Origin: Chamaelirium japonicum
Taxonomy: Eukaryota; Streptophyta; Magnoliopsida; Liliales; Melanthiaceae
Direction of reading: 5' to 3'
Length of the DNA: 64,000 nucleotides
Assembly (NCBI GenBank): GCA_947650365.1
Contig: CANTAL010000023.1
Span: forward strand, 689,501-753,500
Positions within the stretch are counted from its first letter, which is position 1. Every line of letters starts with the position of its first letter. The position numbers were made by a program, and so were the translations under genes. Shown here piece after piece: positions 46,991 to 58,799 of this stretch. The notes under the pieces were generated by a model, which made no database searches, was not told the origin of the DNA, and saw only the letters and a program-made list of their open reading frames with translations.

Positions 46991-48150
46991 AAATTTTGAC
47001 CGATCGGGCAAAATTCAACCGGTCAAGAATCGGGTGATCGGTCAAAAAACATGGTTTTTTGACCGATCCAGTAGTAAATTTGACCGATCAAATAACTTTC
47101 GCCGATCGGACATGTTTGTCCGATCGGTGAAAAAATATCCGGTCAAGGTTCGAGTGATCGGCAAAAAACCTTGGTTTTTTGCCAGATCCAGTAGAAATTT
47201 GACCGATCAGATAACTTTCGCCGATCGGACATGTTTGTTCGATCGGTGAAAAATATCCGGTCAAGGTTCGAGTGATCGGCAAAAAACCCTGGTTTTTTGC
47301 CAGATCCAGTAGAAATTTGACCGATCAGATAACTTTCGCCGATTGGACATGTTTGTCCGATCGGTGAAAAATATCCGGTCAAGGTTCGAGTGATCGGCAA
47401 AAAACCTTGGTTTTTTGCCAGATCCAGTAGAAATTTGACCGATCAGATAACTTTCGCCGATCGGACATGTTTGTCCGATCGGTGAAAAATATCCGATCAA
47501 GGTTCGAGTGATCGGCAAAAAACCTTGGTTTTTTGCCAGATCCAGTAGAAATTTGACCGATCAGATAACTTTCGCCGATCGGACATGTTTGTCCGATCGG
47601 TGAAAAATATCCGGTCAAGGTTCGAGTGATCGGGAAAAAACCTTGGTTTTTTGCCAGATCCAGTAGAAATTTGACCGATCAGATAACTTTCGCCGATCGG
47701 ACATGTTTGTCCGATCGGTGAAAAATATCCGGTCAAGGTTCGAGTGATCGGCAAGAAACCTTGGTTTTTTGCCAGATCCAGTAGAAATTTGACCGATCAA
47801 ATATCTTTCGCCGATCGGACATGTTTGTCCGATCGGTGAAGAAATATCCGGTCAAGGTTCGAGTGATCGGCAAAAAACCTTGGTTTTTTGCCAGATCCAG
47901 TAGAAATTTGACCGATCAGATAACTTTCGCCGATCGGACATGTTTGTCCGATCGGTGAAAAATATCCGGTCAAGGTTCGAGTGATTGGCAAAAAAACCTT
48001 GGTTTTTTGCCAGATCCAGTAGAAATTTGACCGATCAAATAACTTTCGCCGATCGGACATGTTTGTCCGATCGGTGAAAAAATATCCGATCAAGGTTCGA
48101 GTGATCGGCAAAAAACCTTGGTTTTTTGCCAAAATCAGTAGAAATTGGAC
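46860..48150. repeat. 118-bp tandem repeats, nine clear and two diverged units
   Basis: The landmark GGACATGTTTGTCCGATCGG recurs near 47107, 47226, 47346, 47463, 47580, 47697, 47816, 47935 and 48054. Each unit has two near-perfect palindromes: GGCAAAAAACC facing GGTTTTTTGCC with a 2-nt loop, and CCGATCGGACA facing TGTCCGATCGG with a 4-nt loop. The - strand open frames across units are not genes. Such tandem repeats are typical of the 3' non-coding part of Tat elements. Confidence 0.92.
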
Positions 48151-48607
48151 TGATCGAAGTAAAGTTTTGAACCTGCCCTTCAGAGAAGGTTTACTGCTTT
48201 GCTCTTCGATATTTTGGCAGAGTTTTGAATATTGATGGAGCTTGATTCTTCTTGTTTCGAATCATTGGTTGGCTTGATGGTTGCTTTGAACCGGCGGTCC
48301 GGTTTACCCAGACCGGTGGCTTGCTTGGACCGTTGGTTCATGTGGACCGGTAGGTCCGACGTTTCGCCTGGTCGCGACTGTTCACCTGGTTTTGCGCTTG
48401 CTACGGATGGATACCACGTGTACCTACAAAAACACGCGATTTGATATGGTGAAGACACGTGTCTTCTCGATTTGTGCACCTGTTTTACCCTGGGTACAAA
48501 AGTTTTCACTGGCTGTCATTTCGCCTCACGCTTCCAAAATTTTTCGAAGTCCAGACCCTTGTTCTCCTGATTTCTGCTCTTGTTCTTGTTCTCGTTCGAT
48601 CGGTCCA
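48151..48607 (+). other. Region upstream of the opposite-strand gene
   Basis: Unique-looking sequence between the 118-bp repeats and the ATG at 48608. The reading frame is open back to 48392, but the residues upstream of 48608 look non-conserved. It probably holds the leader and core promoter of the following gene; no clear TATA box could be assigned. Confidence 0.45.
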
Positions 48608-51354
48608 ATGGCTTCATCTGGCAGTTCGAAGAAGTCCGGTACAGCTCCCTCGAAGAGAAAGGGGAAGGAGATTGTCGAGGTTCAATCTCCTCCGAGGGGC
48701 CGTGGCAAAGGCAAGGCTGCTCTCGCTGAACTTGGCCAACTGGGCAAGAGGCACCAAGGGGTAGGTTTTGCTTCGGCGCCATCAAGGCCAGAATTCATCC
48801 CCAAAGCGAAGTTTGTCCTGGGTCCGCTCATGCCACTGACAGAGGAGACAGAATATATGTACAATACGGGTGGTGAGTTCACATATACTAAGAGGAAGAA
48901 ATGGCAGACATTGCTCTCGTTCTTCACAGAAGGGAAAGGGGCGCAGCCTTCACTCCCTAGCATACAGACGGCTTTCGGCATCGACAAGAAGACCGTCTTC
49001 ACCAGCTATGCCAGCAACGAGAAGGTCATGGGAACCATCGTGACCATCGGCCAAATGAACTGCGGTCTACGTCTACCTCTGCCCCCCTTCGCTGCAAGAC
49101 TGCTGAATACTTCTGGCCTCTGCCCAGGGCAAGTCACTGGGAACGCCTGGCGGATCATCTACGCGTTCTGCCGGGTGGAGTCAGATTTCCAAGAAGACTT
49201 GAGGGCATGCTACTCCAGTATCCCGGAAGGAGAAGTTGCCAGGATCGAACTTGGATACTTCTTCTTCCACTACAGATGGGCTTACAGAAGGGACAGCCCG
49301 TTCTACAATCTGACTGGCGTATCGCCACTGCGCCCACTCACCGACACAGTCCCTTCGGACAAGTTGTATACGGATTGGCCACTTTCTGTTTCTGGTGCCT
49401 GGACGTCTATGTCAGTGCCCGACACTCCCCGAGACAGTGTACACGAGGCCGTGAAGATATACAGTGAGGGAGGCATCTACGCCTGGAATTCTGAGAGGGC
49501 TGGAGCAATAGACAACTTGTTCCTCGAGCTGACTTGTGGAACCAGGTCGTGGAAACGGTTTTCTAACTGTCCTGTGAGATATGGCAAGGCCAATCTCCTC
49601 CACAGATCAAAGGACAGGTATGAGGACAACGAAGTCCTATACTCTGATTACAAAGAGGATCCCCACTCGGGCAAGATCATCCGGAAGATTAGGGCCGAGA
49701 AGAAAATCTACACCGCGAGGCGCCGATTGCCCACTTTTGACGAGAAGCTGGTGATCCAAAGAGGCCCAGTGAAGAAGAAGCGAAAAACTCTCGTCAAGCC
49801 TAAGGAAGGTGAAGATGAAGGGAAGAAGAACGAAGAGGAAGAAGAAAAGAAGAAGAATGAAGAAGGAGAGACAGAGAATGTCAGCCACGACATCAGTGGC
49901 AATGATGAAGACGAGGACGGGGACGGCGAGGACGATCCGTCTTCTACCCCCTCCAGTTGGGATGGTAAGAATGGGGGTGGTGCGGAAGAAATTCCTCCCA
50001 CCCCCACTGGTGGTGCAACGGGGGAAGACTCGATCCCTATTCCCATTGACGAGGTTAAAGCCCGTCAGATGGAGGAAATTCTCGACACAGAAGGCGACGG
50101 CAAGAAGGTGGTTCCCACCTACAAATTTAACGAATTGAAGAGGCCGATGCGCTTCAAAATTAAACTATCGAAGAGTGCTGGGGTTGGGAGCAACCCCACG
50201 CCTCTTGATCAAATCCCCCCCGACGCTCTTCGCATTGAAGGAGCAACAATGAGTGGGGGTGTAGAGGTTGAGCAACCCCCACCCCCCTCTCTCTCTCTGC
50301 TCAATGAGGTGGAAGCCATGGTGGCGGGACTCATCCAGCCTGGAGGGTCGCAAGAAGAGAGAGTCTCACCTCCCAGGAACGCTTCTCCCCCTACTCATTT
50401 GGAGAGGGGAAGTCGAGTGGGTGATGGGGCTCCTCAACCTCAACTAGCGCCAACCTCGATCCAGGAGAAATCGACTCCTCAGAGTGGCTCTGATCGTCGG
50501 AAGGGCAAAGAGCCGAGAGTCGAAACCTCAGGTAATTTGAACTTAACTTGCTTTGAATGTCTTGTCTCTGAAGTTCGAAAATAATCTAACACTTTGATTC
50601 CCTTTGATTGCAGGTGCGCCTGCTGGATTGACTCCAACAATAAAAAACTTGGGTGACGTTGATATCAACCGCCCCACTGCTGCGATCAGAAAACTCATCA
50701 ACCTTCCGGGTGCCACTTTGGATGAAGCTTTCGATAGAATTAACCTGTTGGTAGGTGCATCTGCTTGATCGATCATTTGAATCGTATCTTTCTTCAGAAT
50801 AATTCAGCTCTTTTGTTCTTTTGCAGAACTCAGCACTTATGAATGTTGCAACCAAACTCTCCATGAGGGCGGGAGCAAAAGAAGCTGTATCTGAAATAAA
50901 TCAGTTGACCGCGGAGAGAGATGAGCTGAGAGAGCTCCTGACTTCGAAGAAAGCCTCTCTCAAAACCAAGATTGAGGAACTTCGCAAGGGAAAGCTGGAG
51001 ATCAAGGGGCTGAAGGATCGATGTGAGGCACAGAGTCACGAGCTCGAATCTTTGAAGACTCGACTCTCCAAGGTTGAGGATGTGTCCTGTGGCCGCACCA
51101 TCGAGATCCAAGAGCTGAAGCAACAACTTGCTACCCAGCACGCTGCCTTCGCTGCCAGAGAAGAGACTTCGAAGAAGGCACTGGAGCACGCGTTGTCTGA
51201 GTGCAAGGTTTACAAGGAAACAGCAGAGAAGGCAGCAGAAGCGCTCAGGACTCATGTAGCTAGCGTCCGATCCTCCAAGGCATCAGTGGCGAGTAAAGCT
51301 CGTCCTGGATCTGAAGGGGAGAAGTCGCATGCGAAGAGTGTGGCCAAGCCCTGA
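48608..51354 (+). CDS. Opposite-strand gene of the Tat element: putative gypsy-type transposon (Transposase_28-like) protein
   Basis: Three exons (48608-50531, 50614-50750, 50827-51354) with GT-AG introns of 82 and 76 bp join in frame to 862 residues. The start MASSGSSKKSG was chosen because it opens a basic Ser/Lys-rich head; the frame extends upstream to 48392. Residues of about 150-190 (LPLPPFAARLLNTSGLCPGQ) fit the plant 'putative gypsy type transposon' family (PF04195). Then come an acidic Glu/Lys/Asp run (about 400-450), a Pro/Ser-rich part and a long coiled coil (about 690-820). It is convergent with gag-pol. Tat-lineage elements carry such an antisense ORF, whose function is not established. 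It has no stop or frameshift, unlike gag-pol. Confidence 0.8.
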
Positions 51355-51976
51355 GACTTTTCTTCTTCTTCGTTGTTGTACTTGTAAATTTTTGAAATGT
51401 AACAGCTCCTTGTATCTGACATATTTTGATGATAATAGAAGACATCTTTTTGGTATTTGAAACTTGCACTTCTTTTGAGTTGAATGTCTTTGAATGTTGA
51501 GTTCTGGAATGCTATTTGACATGATTGAACGTAAGTTGAATACGCATATACTTGAATGTAAGGTGTTGAGTCGCTACTCAATCACCCAAACTTGTAACTT
51601 TGAAAATTGAATTTGAATTCGAATAACATTTGAATGTAAGGGGTCGAGTCGCAACTCAAACTCCCAAACCTGTTAGACGATATCGAATTGATTGAAATTG
51701 GATATTGAATTTCGAAGGTCAGTTTAACATTCGCTAGTAAGGGGTCGAGTCGCAACTCTAACACCCAAACATGTTAAGACCTGGTAACTTGAAAATGGTC
51801 AGTTATTAACATTTGCTAGTAAGGGGTTGGGTCGCAACCCTAACACCCAAACTTGTTAAAAGACCTGGTATTTTGAATATGGATAACTTGAAACTGCTTC
51901 AGAACTTAGATTGAAAATTAGAACACTTGTACACTTGAACATTTGAAAGAGAGCTTTATTCATCACAGAATTTACA
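51355..51976. other. Convergent intergenic region with four spaced 40-bp motifs
   Basis: Between the stops of the + strand gene and of integrase. A motif GTAAGGGGTCGAGTCGCAAC...CCCAAAC(T)TGTTA is present at about 51558, 51636, 51737 and 51819. T-rich stretches after 51355 may hold the polyadenylation signal of the + strand gene. No gene. Confidence 0.6.
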
Positions 51977-54900
51977 TTATGGATAAAACAACTTGAGGTG
52001 TCTAGAATTCCAAGCTCGAGGCAATCTATCTCCTTCTGGTGTGATCAGTCTGTAAGAACCTTTGCCTCCAACTGACTCAATGATATATGGACCTTCCCAG
52101 TTGGGAGCAAGCTTTCCACTGCTGTGCTCTTTGGTATTGTAGAAAACTGCTCTGAGAACTAAACTACCCACTGGGAACTGTCTCTTGTGGACTTTCTTGT
52201 CATAGGCTCTTTTGATCTTCTGTTGATATTTGGCCACACGAAGTGATGCTAGATCTCGTAGTTCTTCAGAGAAGTCTAGATCATTGATCCGAAGTTCTTC
52301 ATTGACTCCTTCTTCAACAGCTTTGGTCTTCAAAGTACTAGATATATTTTCTGTTGGGAGTATTGCTTCTGATCCATATGTTAGACGGAAGGGTGAGAAC
52401 CCTGTTGATCTTCTCGGAGTTGTGCGATACCCCCAAAGAACTTCAGGTAGGACTTGCTCCCACAATCCTTTCTTGTCGTTGAGTTTCTTCTTGAGTATAT
52501 CAAGTATAGATCTGTTTGAGGCTTCAGCTTGACCATTGCATTGAGGATATCTTGGAGTTGAATAGAATAACTTGATACCGTTGTTCAGACAGAACTCTCG
52601 GAATTTGTCTGAGTCAAATTGAGCTCCATTGTCAGCAACAAGAACTTGAGGTGTGCCAAATCTTGAGAAGATGTTGTGCCGAATGAATTTGATCACTTCG
52701 TCGTCAGTCTCTCGAAAGAGGGGCACAGCTTCAACCCATTTGGTGAAGTAATCAGTAGCCAGCAGTAGATATTTCTTCTTGCTTGGAGTTGGAGGGAAAG
52801 GACCCAAGAAATCTAACCCCCATTGATGGAAAGGCCAAGGACTTGATAATTGATGAAGTTCATCTGCAGGGAGATGGATTGGAGGGAAAGGACCCAAGAA
52901 ATCTAACCCCCATTGATGGAAAGGCCAAGGACTTGATAATTGATGAAGTTCATCTGCAGGGAGATGGATAGCTCGAGCGTGTCGTTGACAAGGCTCGCAT
53001 CTTTGAACGACTTGTTGAGCATCCTTTGCCATTGTTGGCCAGTAGTACCCTTGTAGCTTCGTCTTGGCTTCAAGAGATCTTCCTCCTGAATGATTTCCAC
53101 AAGCTCCAGAGTGGATATCAATCAGGATTGATTGTGCTTGCTCAGGACCAAGGCACTTGAGCAACATCCCGTTGTGAGATTTGAAGTATAGATCTTCTCC
53201 TTGTAAAATGTAGCACGGGAGTTTCCTCTGAAGTCTTCAGGCTTGATTTGGATCTTTCGGCATTTTGCCATGCTTGAAGAAGTCGAAAATTGGTCTTCTC
53301 CAGTCTTCAAGCTGATCTCCACCCCCAGATCCTTTTGTAGTAGTAAGAATCTGTTGATCGGGGATGGTCTTGGGCACTTCTTGATAATCGATCTGTATTT
53401 GCCTTCTCCCGAGTGAGTCTCCAAGAACTGAGGCAGCATTAGCTAAGGCATCTGCTTCTCGGTTCTCTGCTCTGGGGATTTGAATGAATTCAGCGCTAGT
53501 AAAATGTTGTTGAAGACGTCGTACTAAGGCCAAGTAGAGTTGCATTCTTTCTTCTCGAGCTGTGTACTCTCCATTGATTTGCCTTATGATCAATTGGGAG
53601 TCGCTGTATATGATGATTCGATCTACCCCCAGAGATTCTGCCATTTCGAGTCCGGAAATGAGTGCTTCATATTCAGCTTCGTTGTTGGTGGCATTAAACC
53701 CAAGGAGAGTGGCCTTCTGGAGATGATCGAGTTCGGGGGATATTAAGACTATCCCAGTTCCCGAACCGATCGAACTTGATGCTCCATCAGTATAAAGCTT
53801 CCATGGAGGAGTTGCAGAAATAACTTCAAGACTTGGATCAATTTTTGTTGCAGGATTGATCGGAGGAGTATCCTCATCTTCCAAGCGCATGTCGACATCC
53901 TCTTCCCAAGTGATGGGGTCTTCAACTGGAAAGTCAGCTAGAAAATCAGCAATTGCTTGACCTTTGATAGAAGTGCGAGATTCGAATTGAATCCCCAGAG
54001 CACTCATTTCGATCACCCATTTGGTCATTCGACCAGCTCGACCAGCTTTGTCAATGATATCTTTGAGTGAGTGTTCTGAAATGACAGTAATCTGGTGGGA
54101 GACGAAGTACGGTTGAAGACGACGCGAAGCAGTGAGCAAGGCCAAGATGACCTTCTCAGTTTTTGAGTAGCGAGTCTCAGCCGGAAGAAGAGTGTGGCTG
54201 ATGTAGTAGACTGGATGTTCGATGCCTTCTCTTCTACTGACTAAGACCGCGCTGATTGCTTGATCGGTCACAGCAAGGTAGAGCCACAAGTCTTCTTTTG
54301 GAAGTGGAGCAGTCAGGATAGGAGCTTGCACCAGATATTTCTTGATGCTTTGAAATGCTTCTTCACAGGTTGGACTCCAGCCGGAGGTATCCGCCTTTCG
54401 TAGTTTGTCGAAGAGTGGCTTGCACTTGTCTGAGGACTTTGAGATGAATTGATTAAGTGCTGCTAACCTTCCAGTGAGACGTTGAACTTCTTTTCGATTT
54501 GTAGGTGAAGGCATATCGATGATGGCTCGAATTTGATCAGGATTGGCTTCAATACCTCTCCTGGTCACAAGATGACCCAGGAATTTGCCAGATTGAACTC
54601 CGAAGGCGCACTTGGCTGGATTGAGCTTCATTCGATACTTTCGAAGGACTTGGAAGGTTTCAGCCAGATCAGATAGATGATTCCCTCTAGTGAAGCTCTT
54701 GGTGAGGAGATCATCTACATAGACTTCGACATTGCGACCGATCTGATCTTCGAACATTTTCGTGACTAACCTTTGATAGGTGGAACCAGCATTTTTGAGG
54801 CCGAACGGCATAACATTGTAGCAATAGAGGCCTCGGCTAGTCACAAAACATGTCTTCTCTTGATCGTCTGGATGAAGTGGAATTTGATTGTACCCAGAGT

Positions 54901-57900
54901 ATCCATCCATGAAAGATAATAGCTCGTGGCCAGCAGTGGCATCGACGAGTCTATCAATCCTTGGCATTGGGAATGGGTCTTTGGGACAAGCCTTGTTGAG
55001 ATTGGTGAAGTCGATGCAGACTCGGACTTTCCCATTCTTCTTCGGAACAGCCACTATGTTAGAGATCCATGTTGGATACTCTATTTCTCGGATGAAGCCG
55101 GCTGCGAGTAGCTTGGCGATTTCTTCTTGAACAGCAACTTGCAGCTCTGGGCGGATGGTGCGTGGCTTTTGCTTGACAGGCTTCACTTCTTCTTTGATCG
55201 CAAGTCGATGACAAGCGTCCTCTGGATTGATCCCAGGCATGTCTTCGAAGCACCACGCGAAGATGTCGATATTGGACTTGAGGAAGGATACCATGTCTTG
55301 CGCTTCTGCATCGCTAAGACCGATACCAATAAAAGTTTGTCGAGGGAGATCTCCGCTGCCTATGTTGATAGGGATGATTTCTTCTATTGAAGGTGATGTT
55401 TCCCATTCGATTGGTGGAGGTTTGGTCAGCGGAATCTCCTTTGATTGCTATTTAGAAGAGGGACCAGCTTTGTCTCGTGGCCGCTTTGGAGGAGCAATGT
55501 TGATCTTTCGATCTGTCTTTGCTGCAGCAGCTTCACAAGACCTTCCAGCTTGCTGATCGCCTCGAATGCAGACGATGCCTTCTCCAGTTGCAAACTTGAG
55601 TAGTTGATGGTAAGAGGAGGAGATGGCATTGATCTGGTGGAGGAATGGTCACCCAAGGATGGCGTTGTAGCTGGAGACTCCTTCGACGATTGCAAACCTC
55701 ACCGAGACTCGAGTCTCTCGGCTAAGGTCTAGAGTGAATCTTGATTCGCCCACTGTGATGCTTTGTTCGCCGTTGAAGCCAGTAATCACAGTCGGGACGA
55801 CATCAAGGCTTTGATACTTATGTCCCAAACGTTTGAAACAATCTGAGAACATAATGTCGATAGAGCTCCCGGTGTCGATGAGGATTCGATTGACGGTGCT
55901 TCCATCGATGATGAGTTTCAAGACCAGGGGGTCTCGATGTGGAGTATGAACTCCTTGAAGATCGGTGTCGTTGAAGACTATGGATGGCCAAGCCAGACCT
56001 TCGATGGGCTTCTCGATCCAGGTATCTTCTTTGTTTGCAGTAGATCGAACATGGAAGATGCGTCGAACCTGCCGATCGACTTCCTTCCCGGTCAAAGCTT
56101 GATTGTGCAAGGTTCCATGAATGCCAAAGACATTGGCATTCACAGAAATTGGTTGCCGGTTGGAAGAGATTTGATGTATCCAACACACTTCTTTCCCCTT
56201 GGCAGAGGTTCGACGTTGATCGTGCCCATTGTTGACGAATTCTTGAAGGTGGCCTTCTCGTAGTAAGTCTTCAAGATGGAATTTCAGCCGAAAACACCGA
56301 TCGGTGGAATGGCCGTGACTTCGATGGAATTCACAGTAGACTGTTTTGTCTGCTGTGAATTTGGAATTTGGTTGAAGAGGATTGGGCCTCCGAAGATACT
56401 CGTCGTGTTGAATACGGTCGAGTATCTGCTCGACTGGCATGTTCCACTCGGTGAAAGTGGTCTTCGTTGGAGATCGACGCCCATCATTCTTTGATCTTTT
56501 GTTGGCCGGAGGGGCTGCTGCTTCAGTGTTGTGAGCCTTTGCAGCATATTTAGGTGCTTCTCTTTCAGCAGGCCTTCTCTTAGTTTCTCGCCCTTTTCGA
56601 GCGCCTTGATCGTCTTCCACCTCAATCTCCCTCTGAATTCGATCGAACATAGCTCCCAGAGAAGAAGGGGGATTGCGGATGAAGTCGTTGTAGATGTGTA
56701 GATCGAAGCGGAGAGCGTTCTGGAAAGCCAACATGATTGCTTCATCATCCAGATGTCTTCCAGAGAGAGCAGCATGCTCGTTGCGAAACCTCCTCGTGAA
56801 GCTGCGGAGAGTCTCGTCTGCACCCATCCTCAATCGGTAGAGAGAGTCGAGCTTCTTCTCTGGCTTTAGATTGAGTTGATAGTGCTGCACAAAGAGGTTA
56901 GCCAAAACACCGAACTGGGTGATGGACCCAGCTCGGAGATTGTGATACCAGTCGAGTGAGGGCTCATCAAGACTTCCTGCGAAGGTGCGGCAGAGCACGT
57001 TGTTTTCTTCTTCGTTTGGCGTTAGAGCTTGTTTGAAGGCGAGTATGTGGAGGCTTGGATCTCCTCTGATGCAGTTGAATTTTGGGAGGATAGGAGTTCT
57101 CCATCCTCTTGGAAATGCTGATTCGAAGAGGCTTCGATGTAGAGGCCCGGCAGAAGAATAGCCATTCCTACGACTATGTCCTCAACCTTGAGGTGGGTCA
57201 AGAGGCAAGATCGCAAGGTCTTGCTCTGGTATTGGAGTATTTGCCGGTTGGAGTCGATGTCGAAGGTCCGATCCAAGTCCACGTTGAAGTGGAATGGAAG
57301 GAGAGACTCTACTCTTCGAAGGAGCGCCTTTCACTTGGTGCTTCCTTGGCATATTGATCTTCGAAGGTGCCCTCTTGTCGCAGTTGCGACCAGAGGATGA
57401 TTGGGAAGACTCGTCGTCGAGGCGATCCCAAACACTCTGCTTCCAAGGGGCAGCAGAGGGAGTTGGGTCACGGCGAATCCTCTCGGGGGCAGTAGTACCC
57501 ATTGATCTCCGTTGCTCGGAGTGGATTGAACGTTGTGGAAGATTGATCCTCTCACTTGCAGAGGGGATAGGCAAAACAATCCCAGCTTCGGAAGCTGCTT
57601 TCTTAAGAGCATCCCTCTCAGCCGTGAGGGTGGCGTTCTGTTTCGCCAGTTGGAGTAATTGGAAATCGATTGCAGAGACTTGATATGTCGATGGAGGGTC
57701 TTCAGCAGGAGCAGGGACAGTCTGCCCAATTGATTGATGAGGATGAGGGGCGATCGGTCGATCGACTGATCTTCCGCTTCCTGAGTGAACCCCCATCTCG
57801 GGGACAGCAAGAGGCTGCCCGAAGTTGAGCCTTTGACTCATTGAACGAGTCTCAGGACGAGGTTGATGTTGAGTGTTACTTCCTTCTGGTTGACCCTGAT

Positions 57901-57916
57901 GTTTGGTTCTCGCCAT
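51977..57916 (-). pseudogene. gag-pol polyprotein of the Tat-type Ty3/gypsy element, four in-frame stops
   Basis: One frame of 1,979 codons from the ATG at 57916. Order: Gag (about 310-400), a CCHC-like FHRSHGHSTDRC segment, aspartic protease (DTGSS about 681), reverse transcriptase (YVDD about 1066), RNase H (LYTDGASS, about 1380), integrase (zinc-binding H/C cluster from about 1600, GLDFLGPFP and LVADNGAQFDS catalytic parts). Stops: TGA codon 245 (57182-57184), TGA codon 756 (55649-55651, after NAILG), TAG codon 823 (55448-55450), TGA codon 1560 (53237-53239, between RNase H and integrase). No frameshift was seen. Three stops fit CGA-to-TGA transitions. The integrase also carries a 90-bp in-frame duplication. 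It encodes the machinery for reverse transcription and integration but cannot produce it here without readthrough. Confidence 0.92.
52790..52969 (-). repeat. Perfect 90-bp tandem duplication in the integrase core
   Basis: 52790-52879 and 52880-52969 look identical base for base. The protein thus has the 30-residue segment containing IHLPADELHQ...GLDFLGPFP twice, duplicating the first catalytic aspartate region. The frame is kept. Related integrases have the segment once, by family knowledge. Confidence 0.92.
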
Positions 57917-58063
57917 TCAGAGTGCGAAGGGTGCAACGAGATTGCCGACGTCCGATCAGTTGTCTGATTAACCGAGGGGACGAGGAAGTTTGACTATATT
58001 GATATGGTAGTCGAAGTAGAGAGAACACAGCTTCTAGCTCTAATCCCACAGACGGCGCCAAAC
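57917..58063 (-). other. Leader with primer-binding site TGGCGCCGTC
   Basis: On the - strand the 5' LTR is followed by GTT and TGGCGCCGTCTGTGGGATTA (58060 leftward). The first nine bases match the CCA-end complement of plant tRNA-Asp, the usual form in Tat and related gypsy elements. About 125 nt then lead to the gag ATG at 57916. Confidence 0.85.
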
Positions 58064-58799
58064 TGTGGGGGAAAATCTTCGTGCCGACCCGAAGACTCTC
58101 GCAGCACCAGTCAATTGGAGTCGAAGTTGATGTCGAAGATCGTTGATCGATCTGTTGATTGAAGTCGAAGCCTTTTGATATGCAAACAGAGGAATGTAAT
58201 CAGAGAAATTGTGACACGAGATGTGATCTCGGAGTTCAGCCGAAGCCTACGTCTCCGTGCTATAGGGAGCAACCCGAATTCACTAACACTTCAGTTGAAG
58301 TGACCTCGACAGGCCGAGTGTCACTGGAGACCTTCTGATCCCTTCGAAAGAGAAAAGAAGATCAAAGAGAGATGGTAGATCGGAAGTTAGAAAATCCCAG
58401 AGCTCTGGTTCTGAAAGTCAGATCTCAGAGTGGGAATCAGAATTCCGGATCTTAGATTTCGATCCTTTTACATTCGAAGGCTCTGCTATTTATAGGCATT
58501 CCGGGTGGCGAAGGGCGGTTTTTGCTATCGTATCTGGGGATCCTTCAGGTGAAGTTGCGTCCTCGTGGGCCCACCAGGCAGGGCCGGTGGGTCCCATGGT
58601 AGTCCTCGTGGGCCCACCAGGCTGGGCCGGTGGGTCCTGCTGTAATCCTCGTGGGCCCACCAGGCTGGGCCGGTGGGTCCCGCTGTAGTCCTCGTGGGCC
58701 CACCAGGCAGGGCCGGTGGGTCCCGCTGTAGTCCTCGTGGGCCCACCAGGCAGGGCCGGTGGGTCCCGCGATGGATTTATGCCAAAATTTGCACCCACA
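58064..58799 (-). repeat. 5' LTR of the retrotransposon
   Basis: Same length and features as the 3' LTR: five 43-bp U3 repeats (about 58560-58774), and TATA box CTATAAATAG at 58486-58495 driving - strand transcription. It differs from the other LTR near its two ends: CACCAGTC against CACTAGTC, and GCGATGG against GCGGTGG. Confidence 0.95.
58486..58495 (-). promoter_or_regulatory. TATA box of the retrotransposon 5' LTR
   Basis: CTATAAATAG on the - strand, about 300 bp into the LTR and after the 43-bp repeats. Transcription of gag-pol should begin some 30 bp further left, near 58455. Confidence 0.7.

Larger units (their letters stand above)
45889..58799 (-). mobile_element. Ty3/gypsy LTR retrotransposon, Tat type, 12.9 kb
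   Basis: Two 736-bp LTRs differ by eye at two positions. The termini are TG...CA, and the perfect 5-bp duplication AAGAG flanks them (45884-45888 and 58800-58804). Transcription is on the - strand: 5' LTR 58064-58799, primer site TGGCGCCGTC at 58060, gag-pol 57916-51977, then a long 3' part, polypurine tract and 3' LTR. A gene on the opposite strand between integrase and the 3' LTR, together with tandem repeats there, is characteristic of Tat-lineage elements. gag-pol has four in-frame stops, so this copy is probably mobilised in trans. Confidence 0.93.

Noticed and set aside
46959-48132. Series of overlapping - strand frames with SNLDRIFF / RSNFYWIW
   Set aside because: Translations of the 118-bp non-coding repeats, offset by exactly one unit each.
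47080-48150. Regular repeat-and-spacer array reminiscent of CRISPR
   Set aside because: The repeats are contiguous 118-bp units with no unique spacers, lie in a plant retrotransposon, and have no cas genes nearby.
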